DNA from: Diploptera punctata
Lineage: Eukaryota; Arthropoda; Insecta; Blattodea; Blaberidae
DNA: 64,000 nucleotides
NCBI GenBank assembly: GCA_030220185.1
Contig: JASPKZ010009885.1
Location: 1 to 64,000 of the forward strand
Direction: 5' to 3'
Position numbers and translations under genes: made by a program
In this document: positions 32,095 through 44,720 of the stretch, piece after piece
Layout: the number at the start of each line of letters is the position of its first letter
Numbering within the stretch: position 1 is the first letter of the stretch
The notes under the pieces: generated by a model
What the model saw: only the letters and a program-made list of their open reading frames with translations
Database searches by the model: none
Told to the model about the DNA's origin: nothing

Positions 32095-32215
32095 TTTAAA
32101 CAATGCCACCAAGTTGTTTTTATGACATATCTGGTATTCTCTCCTGGCATGGTGGAATTGTAAACCACTTCTTAAGTTGGTGCCCCTGGAAGGCAGAGTT
32201 ACGTTACCCTGATGA
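32095..32215 (-). repeat. SINE-B 3' part
   Basis: Inverse SINE-B 3' end (ccaccaagttgt, ttctctcctggcat, aaggcagagttacgttaccc). Confidence 0.7.
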
Positions 32216-32254
32216 TGATGATAATAATAATAATAATACTTTATTTATTCTGGC

Positions 32255-32645
32255 AGAGTTAAGGCCATAAGGCCCTCTCTTCCACTCAACCAGCACAAAT
32301 ACAAATAAATATTCGACAAATATAGATATACACTATACTAATTATAAACAGTTAAAGATACAATAAATGTAGCAATGTAAATGTCATGTACAAACAACAT
32401 TTTATAGGGTAATAACAATAATGATACGATAATAATAATAATAATAATAATAATATAAATATGATACATTATACGGGAAACACCAATTAATATATATATC
32501 TTACACTGGATAATAATGAAGTCGAGTTTAGAGCAAATATAAATTTAGATTTCTTTTAAAAGATGCCAATGTCCGGCAGCCCCTTATTTCTTGTGGTAGG
32601 GAATTCCAGTTGCGAGAAGTGGAGATGGTATATGACATGGAGTGA
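32255..32645 (-). pseudogene. LINE-D C-terminus and 3' UTR
   Basis: Minus strand reads SRNWNSLPQEIRGCRTLASF, then KRNLNLYLL: the NSLPxxIR...SFKxxL motif at the end of many LINE ORF2 proteins. It is followed by a 3' region with an ATA array. A second copy is at 42760-43245 with the same layout. Confidence 0.75.
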
Positions 32646-32689
32646 TGTGATGTCCTATGTTGCGGTTATATTAAGTAAGAGACTATGTT

Positions 32690-32879
32690 GTGATCTTGTG
32701 TTGTGATGATAGACAAGTGATGAATGAAAATCACGCACCAGGAGATTCCTTAAACCAAAACTTAACCTAAATCGAGACCATGGGCGACCACAGGAATAAT
32801 TTCCTTTAAAATTCCTATGATCTGACCGGAAATCGAACCCGGGGAGTCATGAACTTTAGTCAGAAGCTCTAACCATTTT

Positions 32880-32882
<3 letters not shown>
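32690..32882 (-). repeat. SINE-B 5' part
   Basis: Promoter at the right (ggttagagcttctgactaaa; B-box gggttcgatttcc), body containing the inverse of ggaataatttccttt. Confidence 0.75.
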
Positions 32883-33140
<258 letters not shown>

Positions 33141-33184
33141 TTATTGCGGATGAGCCCATATAGGACTACGCAAAGTACTTAGAG

Positions 33185-33550
33185 GTGTTTCCTTCGAGCC
33201 CAAACATCTTTCATTCTTTCGCTATGAGCATGTTTTCTGTCATCTGTCCAAGTTGTTCCAGTCTTTTTTTTCTTCGGTTTGTCCTCTTGGTCAACTTGCC
33301 ACTTATTCACCTTAATTCTAAATATATCTCTGTTTGGGATATCTTCTTTAGTAATTCCTGCCAATTTTAAGTCCTTTTTGACTTCATCAATCCACTTCAT
33401 AGTATCCACTGGAGCTTTACTTCTGTTTTCGTAGAATTCCATTATCTGTTTTGTAAGCATATTTGAGTTTCATTCGTTTAATATGGCCATACAATTTTAA
33501 TCTTCGTTTTCTAATATCACCATGAATGTCTGTATATATTTTTATTTCCT
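33185..33550 (-). pseudogene. LINE-B-like C-terminal fragment
   Basis: Minus strand: KRRLKLYGHIKRM in an upstream frame, then NRSKAPVDTMKWIDEVKKDL and KLAGITKEDIPNRDIFR. A diverged LINE C-terminus with a long lysine-rich tail. Confidence 0.65.
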
Positions 33551-33560
33551 TTTTACTTCT

Positions 33561-33563
<3 letters not shown>

Positions 33564-33615
<52 letters not shown>
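33564..33615. repeat. ATT microsatellite
   Basis: (ATT)n between the LINE fragment and the second copy of ttatcactgtgcc. Confidence 0.9.
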
Positions 33616-33671
33616 CATTGTTTTTATCATTAACATTATCACTGTGCCTTAAAATGGTTTATTATTATTAG

Positions 33672-33855
33672 GAAGAAATGTTACCCAGAAAAAATATTGG
33701 AATGATGTCCACCTGGAAGAAGGAAAGGAAGACCTCGAAACTAGTGGATGCAAGAAATGAGAACTGGAATGAGAACAAGAGAACTGGAGGGCATGGAGTG
33801 GATGGATAGAGACGAGTGGAGAAAGAAAATAAAACTTTAGGCACAGAAAGATGTG
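33672..33855 (+). pseudogene. LINE-B-like 3' scrap
   Basis: A plus-strand frame reads PGRRKGRPRNSWMQEVRTGM and REWRKKIKL-like sequence, the very C-terminal GRP...W block. Confidence 0.65.
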
Positions 33856-33926
33856 TAAACATTAAAAATCTGTATATAAATAAATAAATTATTATTATTG
33901 TCACAAATTACAAGTTATTATTTACG

Positions 33927-33927
<1 letters not shown>

Positions 33928-34004
<77 letters not shown>
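33928..34004. repeat. ATA microsatellite
   Basis: Uninterrupted (ATA)n of about 75 bp. Confidence 0.95.
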
Positions 34005-35109
34005 GTGACCGCCAACAATAGAGCTGATATTGTTGAGGAATGTGTTGTGACCAGGTGCTGAGGTCGTCGCGTGCCAAAGCGCTGACCAACGCTGCAAAAT
34101 CGCGGCGTCTCTTGAAATAAACACAACATAAATCTCATCACAAAGTCAGGTCTACCGACGCCATTATCACTCCGGCCATAGGGTATATTCACTTGTTTTA
34201 TCAGTTATTTTTCCATATTTGTTATTCTTAGCCCTGTTTAACTACAATGGTCATATGGTTACTTTTCTGTAACTTACGAGTATTGTTTTTGTGAAGTTCG
34301 ACGTCTTCTCTCGTATTAAAAATATCTTATGCCCGATCCTAGATCTCATTTAGTGATCTAAGACGTTCGGTATGATGAAATGAACGTTTTGCCCTAAGTG
34401 AAAAATGTTTTCTATCCTGGTCGCATGAACTCTTAATTGCATATTTTATCTATGAGTTGGACATTTCCACTTTCACTTATTTTCTATTTATTTTCATTCT
34501 TATTTACAGACGGTTTAACATCTGAAGTCATATTTAATCTAGGATCCAGTAGGCTTTAATTGCGATGTTGCTATGAAATGGTGAATATACTCGTATGAAA
34601 TGGGTCTTGGTAATGAAATTACAACCCGGAATTTGTATTGACGACTGAGGAAAACTAGAAAAAACCTATGTCAGGTTGGTCGGCATCGGGATTTGAACCC
34701 GGAAACTACCGTGAGCCAACTCATTTGGTTCCTGACATAGATCGCGACAATTTTGTACCAATAATTACGTAAATAGCTATTAATATTGCTTTAATTGGGA
34801 GTAAAATGTTTGGGCAGGATTTTTTAAATTCTATTTCCTTATTATATTCTGTAACAATGTTGCCGGGACAATCTGTACAGTGTTCTCTTCTTGTAGCTGT
34901 TGGGAGGAAGAAAGTCCTGTGTTTTTGAGTTTTTTAGCCTATTGACTCTTCTCTGAATATATGATATTTATATTGTTTCTAATTCTACTATAAGATAAAT
35001 TTTCTACTCAATACTTTCAGAATGCAACCCAGTTAGGTGAAACGTGTTTCTTTATATTTACTGTTTACAAGTTATTTAAATTAAGGTTACTTTCCATTAG
35101 TAATAGATT
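34005..35109. other. Mostly unassigned; one tRNA-like SINE
   Basis: 34655-34745 (minus) has a tRNA-like head (B-box gggttcaaatcccgatgcc on the minus strand). 34265-34335 repeats 32880-32965. Nothing else recognised. Confidence 0.5.
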
Positions 35110-35740
35110 TATGTTTTTGAGGAAGTGGCTGAATTCAAATACTTCGGAACAATAATCACAAATAGGAATGAGATGCACAAAGAAATTAAACATAAGCTCA
35201 ATTCTGTAAATGCGTGCTATTATGAATTACAGAGACTCTTGACGTCCCAATTCCTTTAAAAAAACGTTAAACTGAAAATATATAAAACTATTATTCTGCC
35301 AGTTATATGATATGGATGCGAAACAGAACTTTTACTTTAAGGGAGGAAAGGAGATTACGAGTATTTGAGAATAAAGTTCTTAGGAAATTGTTTGGACCAA
35401 AGAGAGATGAACAGACAGGTGAATGGAGAAGATTACATAACAGTGAATTATATGGTAAGGAAGCCAGATATAATAAGAAGGTTAAGTCTCGTAGATGCGA
35501 TGGGCAGGACATATGACACGAATGGGGAATGAAAGACGTGCATTAAAGCTTCTTGTAGGAAAACCAGAGGGAAAACATCCAGTTGGTAGATCAAGAATGA
35601 GGTGGGAGAATTACATTAACTATGATTTGAGGGAAGTAGATTATACAGGGAATGATTGGAAAATTTTAGCTCAGGATAGGGGTGTATGGAGAGCTTATGT
35701 CCGCGCGGCCATGAACGTATGGGTTCGATAGTGCCAGTTA
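35110..35740 (+). pseudogene. LINE-A ORF2 C-terminal region, second copy
   Basis: EVAEFKYFGTIIT, a shifted FTLREERRLRVFENKVLRKL, FGPKRDEQTGEWRRLHNSEL, MGNERRALKLLVGKPEGKHP, VGRSRMRWENYINYDLREVD, AQDRGVWRAYVRAAMNVWVR. The last 78 codons (35495-35731) are open. It ends cagttagaagaagaagaa. Confidence 0.85.
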
Positions 35741-35837
35741 GAAGAAGAAGAATAGCTTTATGTTTACTAAGGATTTAACCTTGAAATCGTCCTTTTTTTA
35801 TTCGCCCTTGAGAGTTCCCAATATGAAACCCACAGAC

Positions 35838-36556
35838 ATAAATGGCATCACCAATCACAAGAAGTGGGATCCGGAAATTATTATTCATGTTATTCACAAT
35901 GTTAGATCGAACGAGACAGGGTACAAATGTGCAGCGAAGTACTTTGGGATTCCGAAAAGGCAGAAACCCAATCCTGACAACGGAGATACAGCTCGTCAAA
36001 TATTGTGTACAAATTGACTCTAGATATACTATGGACTCCGAAGAAAATATATAAAAAGTCTAGCATTCCAATTAGCTATTAGAAATGGTCTTAAACATCC
36101 TTCTTCAGAAGATAAAAAATCAGCTGGCAAAAAGTGGCTTAGAGGCTTTGCCTTTCCAATGCTTAAATTAATTTGTCCTTGTACGGAGTCGATGTTAAGG
36201 ACAAATTAATTGAATCATTGGGAACATCCAACAAAGTTCGGATTAGATCAAATAATTTATTCAATGCGGAAAAATCCAGCCAGGAAATAAAAATGGTCAA
36301 AAGGATAAGAAAATTGGAAAAAATATGTCAGTAGTGAGTTCTTGAAGAATATGAAGACTCCGAATGCAGCATTTTTAGCGCGCTTTACACTTCTGATGAC
36401 GATGATGATGATAATGATACGGAGTGATTGTTTCTAGTTGCATGACGAACATGGTGAGACATGGAGACAGTACCTCAAATGTTTACTATGTGCCCTTGAA
36501 GACTGTGAAGCCGATAATTTATTTGTGTGTCCAACGTGCATAAAGAAAAAGTGATA
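35838..36556 (+). pseudogene. pogo/Tigger-type transposase relic
   Basis: HKKWDPEIIIHVIHNVRSNE, TGYKCAAKYFGIPK (psq-type helix-turn-helix). A frameshift near 35960 leads to GRNPILTTEI and QLVKYCVQIDSRY; a further shift gives SLAFQLAIRNGLKHPSSEDK and SAGKKWLRGF (CENP-B/Tc5 DNA-binding pattern). The catalytic DDE core is deleted. The C-terminal end reads HDEHGETWRQYLKCLLCALE, then DNLFVCPTCIKKK, a decayed PHD-like zinc finger common in this group. Confidence 0.8.
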
Positions 36557-37216
36557 TTTTGAACTAAGTTAAACTAAGGGACAGCATTTAAATGGGTCTC
36601 TCATTAAAAGCCCATTTTTTCACTGTACTTTTGCAGTCATTCTTTTTTATATATTATTTTTTTATTTCGAAATAATTAATTTCGTGCTCTGGGAATTGTT
36701 ACTGTGGAAAATATGAAAGAACCTCATGTGAAAATAAAGTCTGTTAAATTTGAAGTAGTAGCCCATTAAAAAAACAGTCTGATATTTTACCTCTTTATCC
36801 TATATATTTTTTTTTTTGTCATAAATAAATAAGAAATAGAGATAGTTCCTAATTATTGGTACCACCGTATTTTGTATTTAGTCTTATTTCCCGTTAAATT
36901 CGATGTCAGCCTAAAAACAATGTTTCTATCGATTGCAGTTCCGTACACAATTCAGTCATATGATGAATAAAAATAGCACTGGGGTTCCCCCAATTAGACG
37001 GAGCCTGCGGAGTAATACCTTATGAAAGTCTGTTTACAATACAAATAGAACTTAGCTTGGATATAGTATAGTAATTTCGTAACAGAAAATGGTTGTCATG
37101 AAAGAATTGCCCGAAGAAAATATTTTGTCAATTAAAGAAAAATAAATAAATATATCAAATTATCCACTGTACGATCACCTTTTACACTCACTATAAAATT
37201 GCGATGAATATAATTA
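36557..37216. other. Unassigned AT-rich sequence
   Basis: Follows the pogo stop; may include its 3' untranslated end. No terminal inverted repeat identified. Confidence 0.45.
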
Positions 37217-37400
37217 AGCAAATTTTACAGGGGAAGCAAAAAACAATTTTTCCAACATTAATTTAATTAATATAATTTTGACACTGCTATACAATAAATT
37301 TTATTTACAAACTAGTTACAAAATATCCATGTTAGCTTTACAAAATATATTTAAATTTAAAAGTGTCAAAAATTTATTTTGCTTCGCCTGTAAAATTTCC
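37217..37400. mobile_element. Palindromic MITE-like element
   Basis: aaattttacaggggaagcaa pairs with ttgcttcgcctgtaaaattt, and further in taattttgacact pairs with agtgtcaaaaattta. About 185 bp, no ORF. Confidence 0.65.
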
Positions 37401-38084
37401 CATGTCAACGCCTTAATTATAGTCTTTTTAAAATTTTTCTTCGTTCATCTTGCTTTGTTGTAGGCCTATATATTAGTAGCATCGCTGTTACAAAAATAAA
37501 ATCTTAGAGAGTTTCTGAACTATGCGTATAATAATAAAATTACCTCTGTTATTAAATGTGAACAATTTTATCAATACTTCCATCGCGTACATGAGTATGC
37601 CTATATTATTCTCATTTCACAACATTTGTTTAAATAACTTGGCTGGTTTTACAGAGATTAGAGTTGTAAATGATGAGGAAGAACTCGACGATGTTCTAAT
37701 TTAGAAAGCAGCGACTTTAATATATTTTATCGCTGGTATTAAGTAAATGTTATAGATGTTCCTGGAATAGCAAAAGTCTAATGAAGCAAGAGAAACAGGT
37801 TAAGCGACATTTTCTCGTTCTCATAGTTTGAGGTCACTTTAATAAAACTGATTTTTATAGACGTTAATTCATAAGTTGTGATGTTTACGTGCAATTCGAG
37901 TGCAATTTCGCGAATTAAACGAAACAGAAAAATGCAAGTTCATAAAATGCTGCAACAAATTAATTATCATTGCTGCGCAGAGCTACCAACCTCACTACAA
38001 AATATTATGTTCCGAGTTCATTTAGACGCATATTCTCTATTCTGCTGACGAAATGTTTAATCTTCGTTTGGTTTTTATTTAACG
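37401..38084. other. Unassigned sequence
   Basis: A 60-codon ORF at 37522-37704 has no recognisable features and is probably chance. Confidence 0.4.
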
Positions 38085-38655
38085 GTTCTTCGCCTTGCAC
38101 AGCTATGAGACGGATTCGGGTCCCCATGGGAGAAGAAATTTTCTCATGGAATTTCGACCAGTATAGGACGAATGTCTTTTAACATCATGAGGAATTTGTG
38201 AAGCTACATCAAGTTTTTTTGATGCTACCAGGTTCTCTTACAACGTTTCTGGCATTCTCTCCTGGCATTGGCAGAATTGTTATACTTCTTAGGTTGAAGC
38301 TCCTGAAAGGCGAATTTACATAACCCAAATTATATGTATCATCGGAAGTCCTTAAATCTGAACGTAACTTAAATTAAAGACCATGGGTGACCAGTGGAAT
38401 AATTCACCTAGGAAAAATCATGTGGTATGAACGGGAATCAATTCCGGGACCTCTTGAACTGTAGTCAAAAGCTTTGACCAAAATACCGATCGGTAGCTAC
38501 AATAACTAGCGGCACCAGTTTGCGAAAATCAGCTATATGTAACCCTATACTGGCTGAATGATCGCCCACCTCTATAAATGATACGTGTGGATGTGAAGAC
38601 AGCCGGCTGGTGGGCCAAGGGTCTTATAGGTATGTCGTGATGCGTTTTATTTATA
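38085..38655 (+). repeat. SINE-A split by SINE-B
   Basis: SINE-A 38085-38215 and 38490-38655. The interruption 38216-38490 is a minus-strand SINE-B with its tRNA-like head at the right (B-box ggaattgattcccg). A short tagctac/aagctac duplication flanks it. Confidence 0.75.
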
Positions 38656-38689
38656 ATGGGCTATATACCTGAACGTAACTAACTCTACT

Positions 38690-39400
38690 GACATTATCGA
38701 ACTAAGACGTTTATGCCCACTCGGACATAAGCTCTCCATAAATCTATATCCTTAGCTAATGCTTTCCGATCATTCCCTGTATAATTAACCTTCCTCAAAT
38801 CATTGTTAATGTTATTCTCCCACATCATTATATTAGGCGCTTTCTCTTCGGTATTCTACGCCCCTATTTCATTCCCCATTCATGTCATATGTCCGGTTCA
38901 TCACAGTCTGCAAGACTTAACTGTTATTATATCTGGTTTCCCATTAAGATAATGACGCTCACTGTTATGTAGTATTTTCTATTCACCTATCTGCTCATAT
39001 CTGGTCCAAAAATGTTCCTAAGCACTTTATTCTCAAACATTCGTAATATTTTTTTCTCTCTTAGTAAGAGTCCATGTTTCACATCCATATAATATAACTG
39101 AAAGAATAACTGTTTCATATATGTTTAGTTCAACATGTTTTTAGAGAGGTTGGTATGACAAGAGACCATTTAATGCACAATAGCATTTGTTTTCAGAGTT
39201 GAAGCTATGTTTAATTTCCTTCTGCTCTTCATTCATGTTGCAATTATTATTCCTAGGCAATTGCATTCAGGTATTTCTTCAAAATTTCCCTCATATGTTG
39301 TCGATTCCCATTATACTCGTATAATTAATGTAATTCTTCATATGACCATATATTTAGTTTCTTAGTGCTATTCAGTATTAGTTGCAGCATAATATACGTG
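38690..39400 (-). pseudogene. LINE-A 3' region, inverted
   Basis: Inverse of the LINE-A C-terminal region (gagagcttatgtccgagtgg, ttatatggatgtgaaacatg, agtatttgagaata forms), many stops. Confidence 0.8.
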
Positions 39401-39514
39401 TTGTTAATGTGCACTGCCCTTTAATTAAACAACTAATAGTAATTTCGTTATAACTTTGGACATATACACCGATTGAATGGCAAAAAATGTATAAATGTAA
39501 ACCATTAATTTATA

Positions 39515-39690
39515 AATCTCTAGGGCAACACAAAAACAGATGGGAAGATAATATTATATATTAGGCCTACATCAAATTAATATTATAAATTACATCAATC
39601 AAAATGTTCAGGAGAGAAAGTTGTGGAAAGGATTTGTTGAGAAGGCGAAAGCATTCACAAACTGAAGCTGTAAAGGTTTTTAAGGAGAAG
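39515..39690 (+). pseudogene. LINE C-terminal scrap
   Basis: A frame reads YKSLGQHKNRWEDNIIY, resembling the GxxxNRWEDxI end of LINE ORF2. Confidence 0.5.
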
Positions 39691-40087
39691 AATTCGTTAT
39701 AACAATCTTGTAAAAATGTTGGCAATTCTTCAGTTTTCACATCGCCACTGTCACATGAATAACAAGGCAGAATAAAAAATTATTTATGTAGTTAAGCGAC
39801 TTGATACATTGGAGAGTTTAGTAATGAGGCGGACTGCGTGTTGGAAACCATTCAACAGGCACGTTCCGTATCAAAACTACAGACCTAACTTTGATCTAAG
39901 TTCTTTATTTAGCTTAAGTATCGTCATAATCATCATCCTCAATACTTTTAAAAATCATTATTAATCGCCGTTGAGGTTACTATGTAATTTTTTTTAAATA
40001 TGAGCATAAAATATGTACCCGAGATCTCAGTCAGTAAAATTTCAGTTAAAAGATGTATTGACTTAGGGTTTCACTGCCAGAGTTAGT

Positions 40088-40343
40088 ATGATGATCTTGT
40101 AGAATATTTCCGGGCTGCTGGCCGTGGTATTGAGGTTTGTGGTTCCCCGACGTTTCGCCAGAGACTGCGTCTGGACTGTCTCAAGACACCTTGAGGATAC
40201 CAGACACAGTACGACAACTCTTGAGGATGCCAGACGCAGTACGACAACTCTTGAGGATGCCAGACGCAGTCTCTGGCGAAATGTCGGGGAACCACAAGCC
40301 TTAAGATCACGGCCAACAGCCCGAAAATCTTCAACAGGATCAT
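40088..40343. mobile_element. Palindromic PLE-4 terminal-repeat element
   Basis: Inverted arms 40088-40180 and about 40250-40343 of PLE-4 terminal sequence (ccccgacgtttcgccagaga / its inverse). Between them a 30-bp unit ending gaggatgccagacgcagt occurs three times (40184-40270, the first diverged). No coding sequence. Confidence 0.78.
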
Positions 40344-40742
40344 CAGTTAAAAAACTTTGTAGGACTTACGAAACAAGTTCTAGCATCATAAATATATCAT
40401 CATCATCATCAACAAACAATTTAGGCCATTTGTTGACCTGTTTCGGCCTCATGGTCTTCTTCTTCCTGCAGGTTGATAGCTTAACATTTGCTTGGGTATC
40501 CTGTGATCCTCCATTCGATAAACATGTTGCATCCATCTTGACTTATATCAGGAATTTAAAAACTACTAAATGTTTTCAGTTAATTTTCTTCATAGAGTGT
40601 TCAGGTTGTTAAACATGTTTTTCTTAAACAGTTTTCATTCTCCACTTCTTTTAAAATTTCGATTTCTTCATCGATATTATTCTATATGTATTATTCTCTC
40701 TGTATATTATGGATAATATGTTGTTGATTGTGTCATCTCACG

Positions 40743-40746
<4 letters not shown>

Positions 40747-40807
<61 letters not shown>
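40747..40807. repeat. TA microsatellite
   Basis: (TA)n, about 60 bp with one interruption. Confidence 0.95.
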
Positions 40808-41109
40808 GGGTCCCGTTACGGTTTCCTGTGCAGTTGAGTCACAGACCTTCTTCCTCTGGGAATCTGTTTTATCTATTCTATAATGCGACGTTCTATTACA
40901 TTCTGAAGCCACTTTGATCTATAATTTTTGCACATATTCAGTTAGAGCTGGTATTTTAGCTTTTAGCTATAACATCATTCCGTCGTCAAAAACTTTTCGG
41001 CTGTTCGTCTCAAAACATTTAATTTCAGCAGATATTATGTACCTTTCATTTAGAATAAGAATGGTCCAGGCCCGGCTGTCATAACAGAGGGTGGAATCCG
41101 TGTGTAAAC

Positions 41110-41330
41110 AGAAAGGAAAGAAAATAAGAAACGCTCTATGGCTGGTAGACATTGAGATGGATTTTAAGAGAAACAAGATTATATAAACCACCAAACATAC
41201 AAATAAGAGAAATTATGAGAGAAGATAGAGACATCGTAAAGTTAAATGATATGGACAATGATTGGACACAGTTAGAATACTTTAGGATGGGCGCCACTAG
41301 CCAAATTACACATTGTAGAAGGCTTCTAAT
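41110..41330 (+). pseudogene. LINE-E fragment
   Basis: A frame gives WLVDIEMDFKRN followed by stops, similar to 13360-13590. Confidence 0.5.
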
Positions 41331-41639
41331 TTTGTATATCTAGGCTCCTTATTAATGGCTATTATAAATGAAAAAAAGACAAAAGAATACAAAATATCAA
41401 TAAAACATTTTTTAACCAATAAAAACTTTTAAATCATAACTTGTTACAATGAAAACAAAATGTAATTTATACAAAACCAGAGTTAATGTCTGAAAACTGT
41501 AAAGGAAGTGATATATCAAGAGTGAAGACTTTCGAAACCAAATACTCAGGAAAATATATGTGATATGGGAGAAGTTAATATACATGAACTCTACCAGTTA
41601 TTCAAGTCTCCTGGTGTTGTAACATAAATTAAAGTCTTG

Positions 41640-41935
41640 CGATAGGCAGGACATCTGAGCATGAGATTTCTAGCAAAGATATAGAGAGTAAATCTGAAGG
41701 TAAAAGGAGTGTGGGTTGACCAAGTCTGCGATGAGCAGGATATCTGAAGATGAAATTTCAAGCAAAGCTGTGGAGAGTAAATCTGAAGGTAAAAGAAGTT
41801 GGATCGAACAAAACTACGATTGATGGATGAAGGACCTGATGAAGTTGAAAATTAAAGGATGTTGACTGGATAGAGAAAAAGAGAAGCCCAGATTCAAAGG
41901 GAACTGTTGTACTGCGGATGATGATGATGATGATG
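41640..41935 (+). pseudogene. LINE 3' fragment with internal duplication
   Basis: gagagtaaatctgaaggtaa occurs at about 41682 and 41775 in a duplicated unit of about 94 bp. The end is a GAT tail (41918-41936) typical of LINE-B. Confidence 0.6.
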
Positions 41936-42099
41936 ACTACCAGGAAGAAAGAGGACTAGATGTGTCATTGAATTTATATGTTGACCGGATACCATTCATG
42001 ACATCTGTAGGCAAATAAGCGTAACTAAATTAACTTGATATAGTAACTTCTTATAAAGGAGATGCTAAGCTCAACATTGGGATGTTACGATTTTAGTTG

Positions 42100-42375
42100 T
42101 AGATGAAATTTAATAAGAACAATTGTCTCATAGGTAGCGATAGGGGGATATGTGAGATGAATGGGGGAATGAAATAGCGACATGAAAACTCGAGAAAAAA
42201 CAAGGAAAGGGTCATGTATGTAGGCCAAGATTGAGGTGGGAAAATAACATTAACCATGATTTTAACAAGGAGATTATTGGAAAATATTAGCTCAGGATAG
42301 GAATGTATGGAGAGCTTATGTCCGCGCAACCATGAACCTGCAGGTTCGATGCTACCAGTGAGTTAATTAATAGTT
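42100..42375 (+). repeat. LINE-A 3' fragment
   Basis: gtgggaaaataacattaacc, tattagctcaggatagg, gagagcttatgtccgcgcaa, ccagtgagttaatta. Confidence 0.75.
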
Positions 42376-42759
42376 AGTTGGATCGGAGATTTAAACACAG
42401 GACTACGCGAATAATCTTAAAAACTAATGTCATGGCAAATAGTGACACTACTTGCCCTGCCATTAGATTTTAAGATTATTAAGATATGTAATAGGAGTAA
42501 GTAGCAAGGTGAACGTGTTTTCACACTTGAGCATTAAGTTGCGCACAATGCTTAACCGCCCCCATAAACCAACCGGGCGTGTAGAACATATTCCAGCTTT
42601 TTTACGTCATAATGCATATTTTTATACAGGGTGTGTCTAGCCGTTATAGAGGTCTGTAAACTGAGAACTTGAGGTAGGGACGCAGCGAGCGGGCGAATTG
42701 ATTATGAAAGGTGTGACCTACTACTACACTATGGATGTTTCAGTTCATAACGGATCCTG

Positions 42760-43067
42760 CGCAGAGTTAAGGCTTTAAGGTATTCTCTTCCACTCAACCA
42801 TCACAAACATACAACAGATTTACAATAAAATGTTATGTATATATATATATATATTATATATACACCCAATAGGCTATGTTCCGTCTGGAGACATAAATGT
42901 TCCTTACGGAAGTTTAATTACGCTTATTTATCTACAAATGTCAACAGAGTGACATGTAAAATTATATATATATATATATAATTTATACAACATACAAATT
43001 ATAATGAATTTTAAAAAAGTAATTAAAAAATTGCAATGTAGATTCACGTAATACTTTCATACTCTAA

Positions 43068-43132
<65 letters not shown>

Positions 43133-43245
43133 TAAATGGGAAACAAATTAATACATTTACATTACACTGAAAATAAAAATTAAAACAAATGTAAATTTAT
43201 ATTTCTTTTTAATGATTCTAACGCCCGGCAGCCCCTGATTTCCTT
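42760..43245 (-). pseudogene. LINE-D 3' region
   Basis: Same order as 32255-32645: agagttaaggctttaaggta, ctcttccactcaacca, then TA and ATA microsatellites, then the coding scrap before ggcagcccctgatttc. Confidence 0.7.
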
Positions 43246-43612
43246 CTTATGTTATCTTATATATAATTAAAATCTTGACCTTCTTGTCTTCCTTTTTGCA
43301 TCTGGTTTACCAGTGAATATTTTTTCTGATTATTAAATTATCCTCCATTTTGACTTCAAGTCCCAATCAGGAAATAATTTTGCTTTTAATTTCTGCCACA
43401 ATATTTAGTTTACTGCACATTTCTTTAACTTCTTTAATTTATCTTATTCTCCAACATTATTTTCATTACTGAGGAAAATATTCTCCTATGAATTTACCTT
43501 TCCAATGTTGACATCTGTATGGTAAATAAGCCTAAATTAGCTTCATTAAGTAACTCCCGATAGATAGTTCCTTACATGAAATATATATGTATGAATGTGC
43601 CCTATGTATGTA

Positions 43613-43940
43613 TGTCCATCGCTGTTATCTCGAGGTAGAGTACTGCCTTGTCACGCAGCGGGCCCGGGTTCGATTCCTGGTCGGGACAGGCTCCTGGATG
43701 AGGTTTTCTTTTTGCGGGCTTTTTTCCTCACCTGTAAGACGAATGTCAGGAATCTTAGGGCGCAAGGTCCCCGAAAATCATCCGGCCATCATCATCCTTA
43801 TCATTATAATCACCATCCTTCACCGGTGTGGAAAGCAACGGGAAGCTACCACACCTATAATTCCCTACTAAAGCTGCAAAGCGTAGCATGAAAATGTTAT
43901 GAATGCAGTGAAAGACCTGCCCTCGGGCAGAATTACTATA

Positions 43941-43945
<5 letters not shown>
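43613..43945 (+). repeat. SINE-C, full-length
   Basis: Head through gacctgccctcgggcagaat to actatagacgga, running directly into (TA)n at 43946-43986. Confidence 0.88.
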
Positions 43946-43992
<47 letters not shown>

Positions 43993-43996
43993 CATA

Positions 43997-44330
43997 CAGG
44001 ATGTTTCAGAATAAGTATTACAGGCTTCTAGGGATTGTAGAGGGGACTTAGATAAATTTTTGATAAGGAACCCATTTCCGGAAACGTACCATTTCGATGT
44101 AAAATGAGTTTGAAGATCGAAACACAATGGGCTGATACCGTGTGTCTTGTGTTTCAGAATAAGTACTACAAACTTCTAGGGGTTTTATTACACTTGTCGA
44201 GTCGGAGGAAGATGTTGAACGAATTCTGGCGGCAGCAGACATTATTGTGCACACACCGGGTCTTGTGGGGAGTGTGTATGAAAACGTGCCTCGCAGGTAC
44301 ACTTTGTGAAGCGAACAACAGTGTCGCTAC
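43997..44330 (+). pseudogene. mariner-like transposon relic
   Basis: Begins TA-caggatgtttcagaataag, a terminal-repeat-like start. Plus-strand frame near 44195-44310 reads EEDVERILAAADIIVHTPGL and VGSVYENVPRRY, matching the C-terminal end of a mariner-type transposase. The catalytic domain is absent and no right end is visible. Confidence 0.6.
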
Positions 44331-44369
44331 GTATAATATATATATATATATATATATACAGTGTATAAA

Positions 44370-44720
44370 TAAATGTCCAATACCACCAAGTTGTCATTTC
44401 TGACGTTTTTTTTTCCTGGCACCTAAGGAAATGTAACCCACTTTTGAAGTTGCGGCGCGGCGCCTGACAGACGTAGTTATGTTACCCCGGTGATAAATGA
44501 CAACGGAGTAATAGGAGAGTCCTTAAACCTAACCTTAACTTACATTTCACACTATGGGGTCCATAGGAATAATTTCCTTTAACAAAAAAAAATGCTGTGG
44601 TATGTGCTGGAATCGAACACGAGACCTCATGTACTGTAGTAAAAATATGAATCAATACACTAACAAACAAACTAAGTTTCTGGTACTATCGAACGATGAT
44701 GATATTAGCTGTATGTAGCA
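44370..44720 (-). repeat. SINE-B, best copy
   Basis: tRNA-like head at the right (B-box tgttcgattccagc), body with aaattattcctatggacc, taaggttaggtttaaggact, caaaagtgggttacat, 3' end acaacttggtggta. Local reference for SINE-B. Confidence 0.8.

Noticed and set aside
37522..37704. Small ORF ending DEEELDDVLI
   Set aside because: No start context, homology or splice support; chance length in AT-rich DNA.
40124..40612. 162-codon ORF
   Set aside because: Its repeated LEDARRS motif is the translated 30-bp tandem of the PLE-4 palindrome; the rest has no family resemblance.
43587..43891. Overlapping ORFs of 94 and 98 codons
   Set aside because: SINE-C in two frames.
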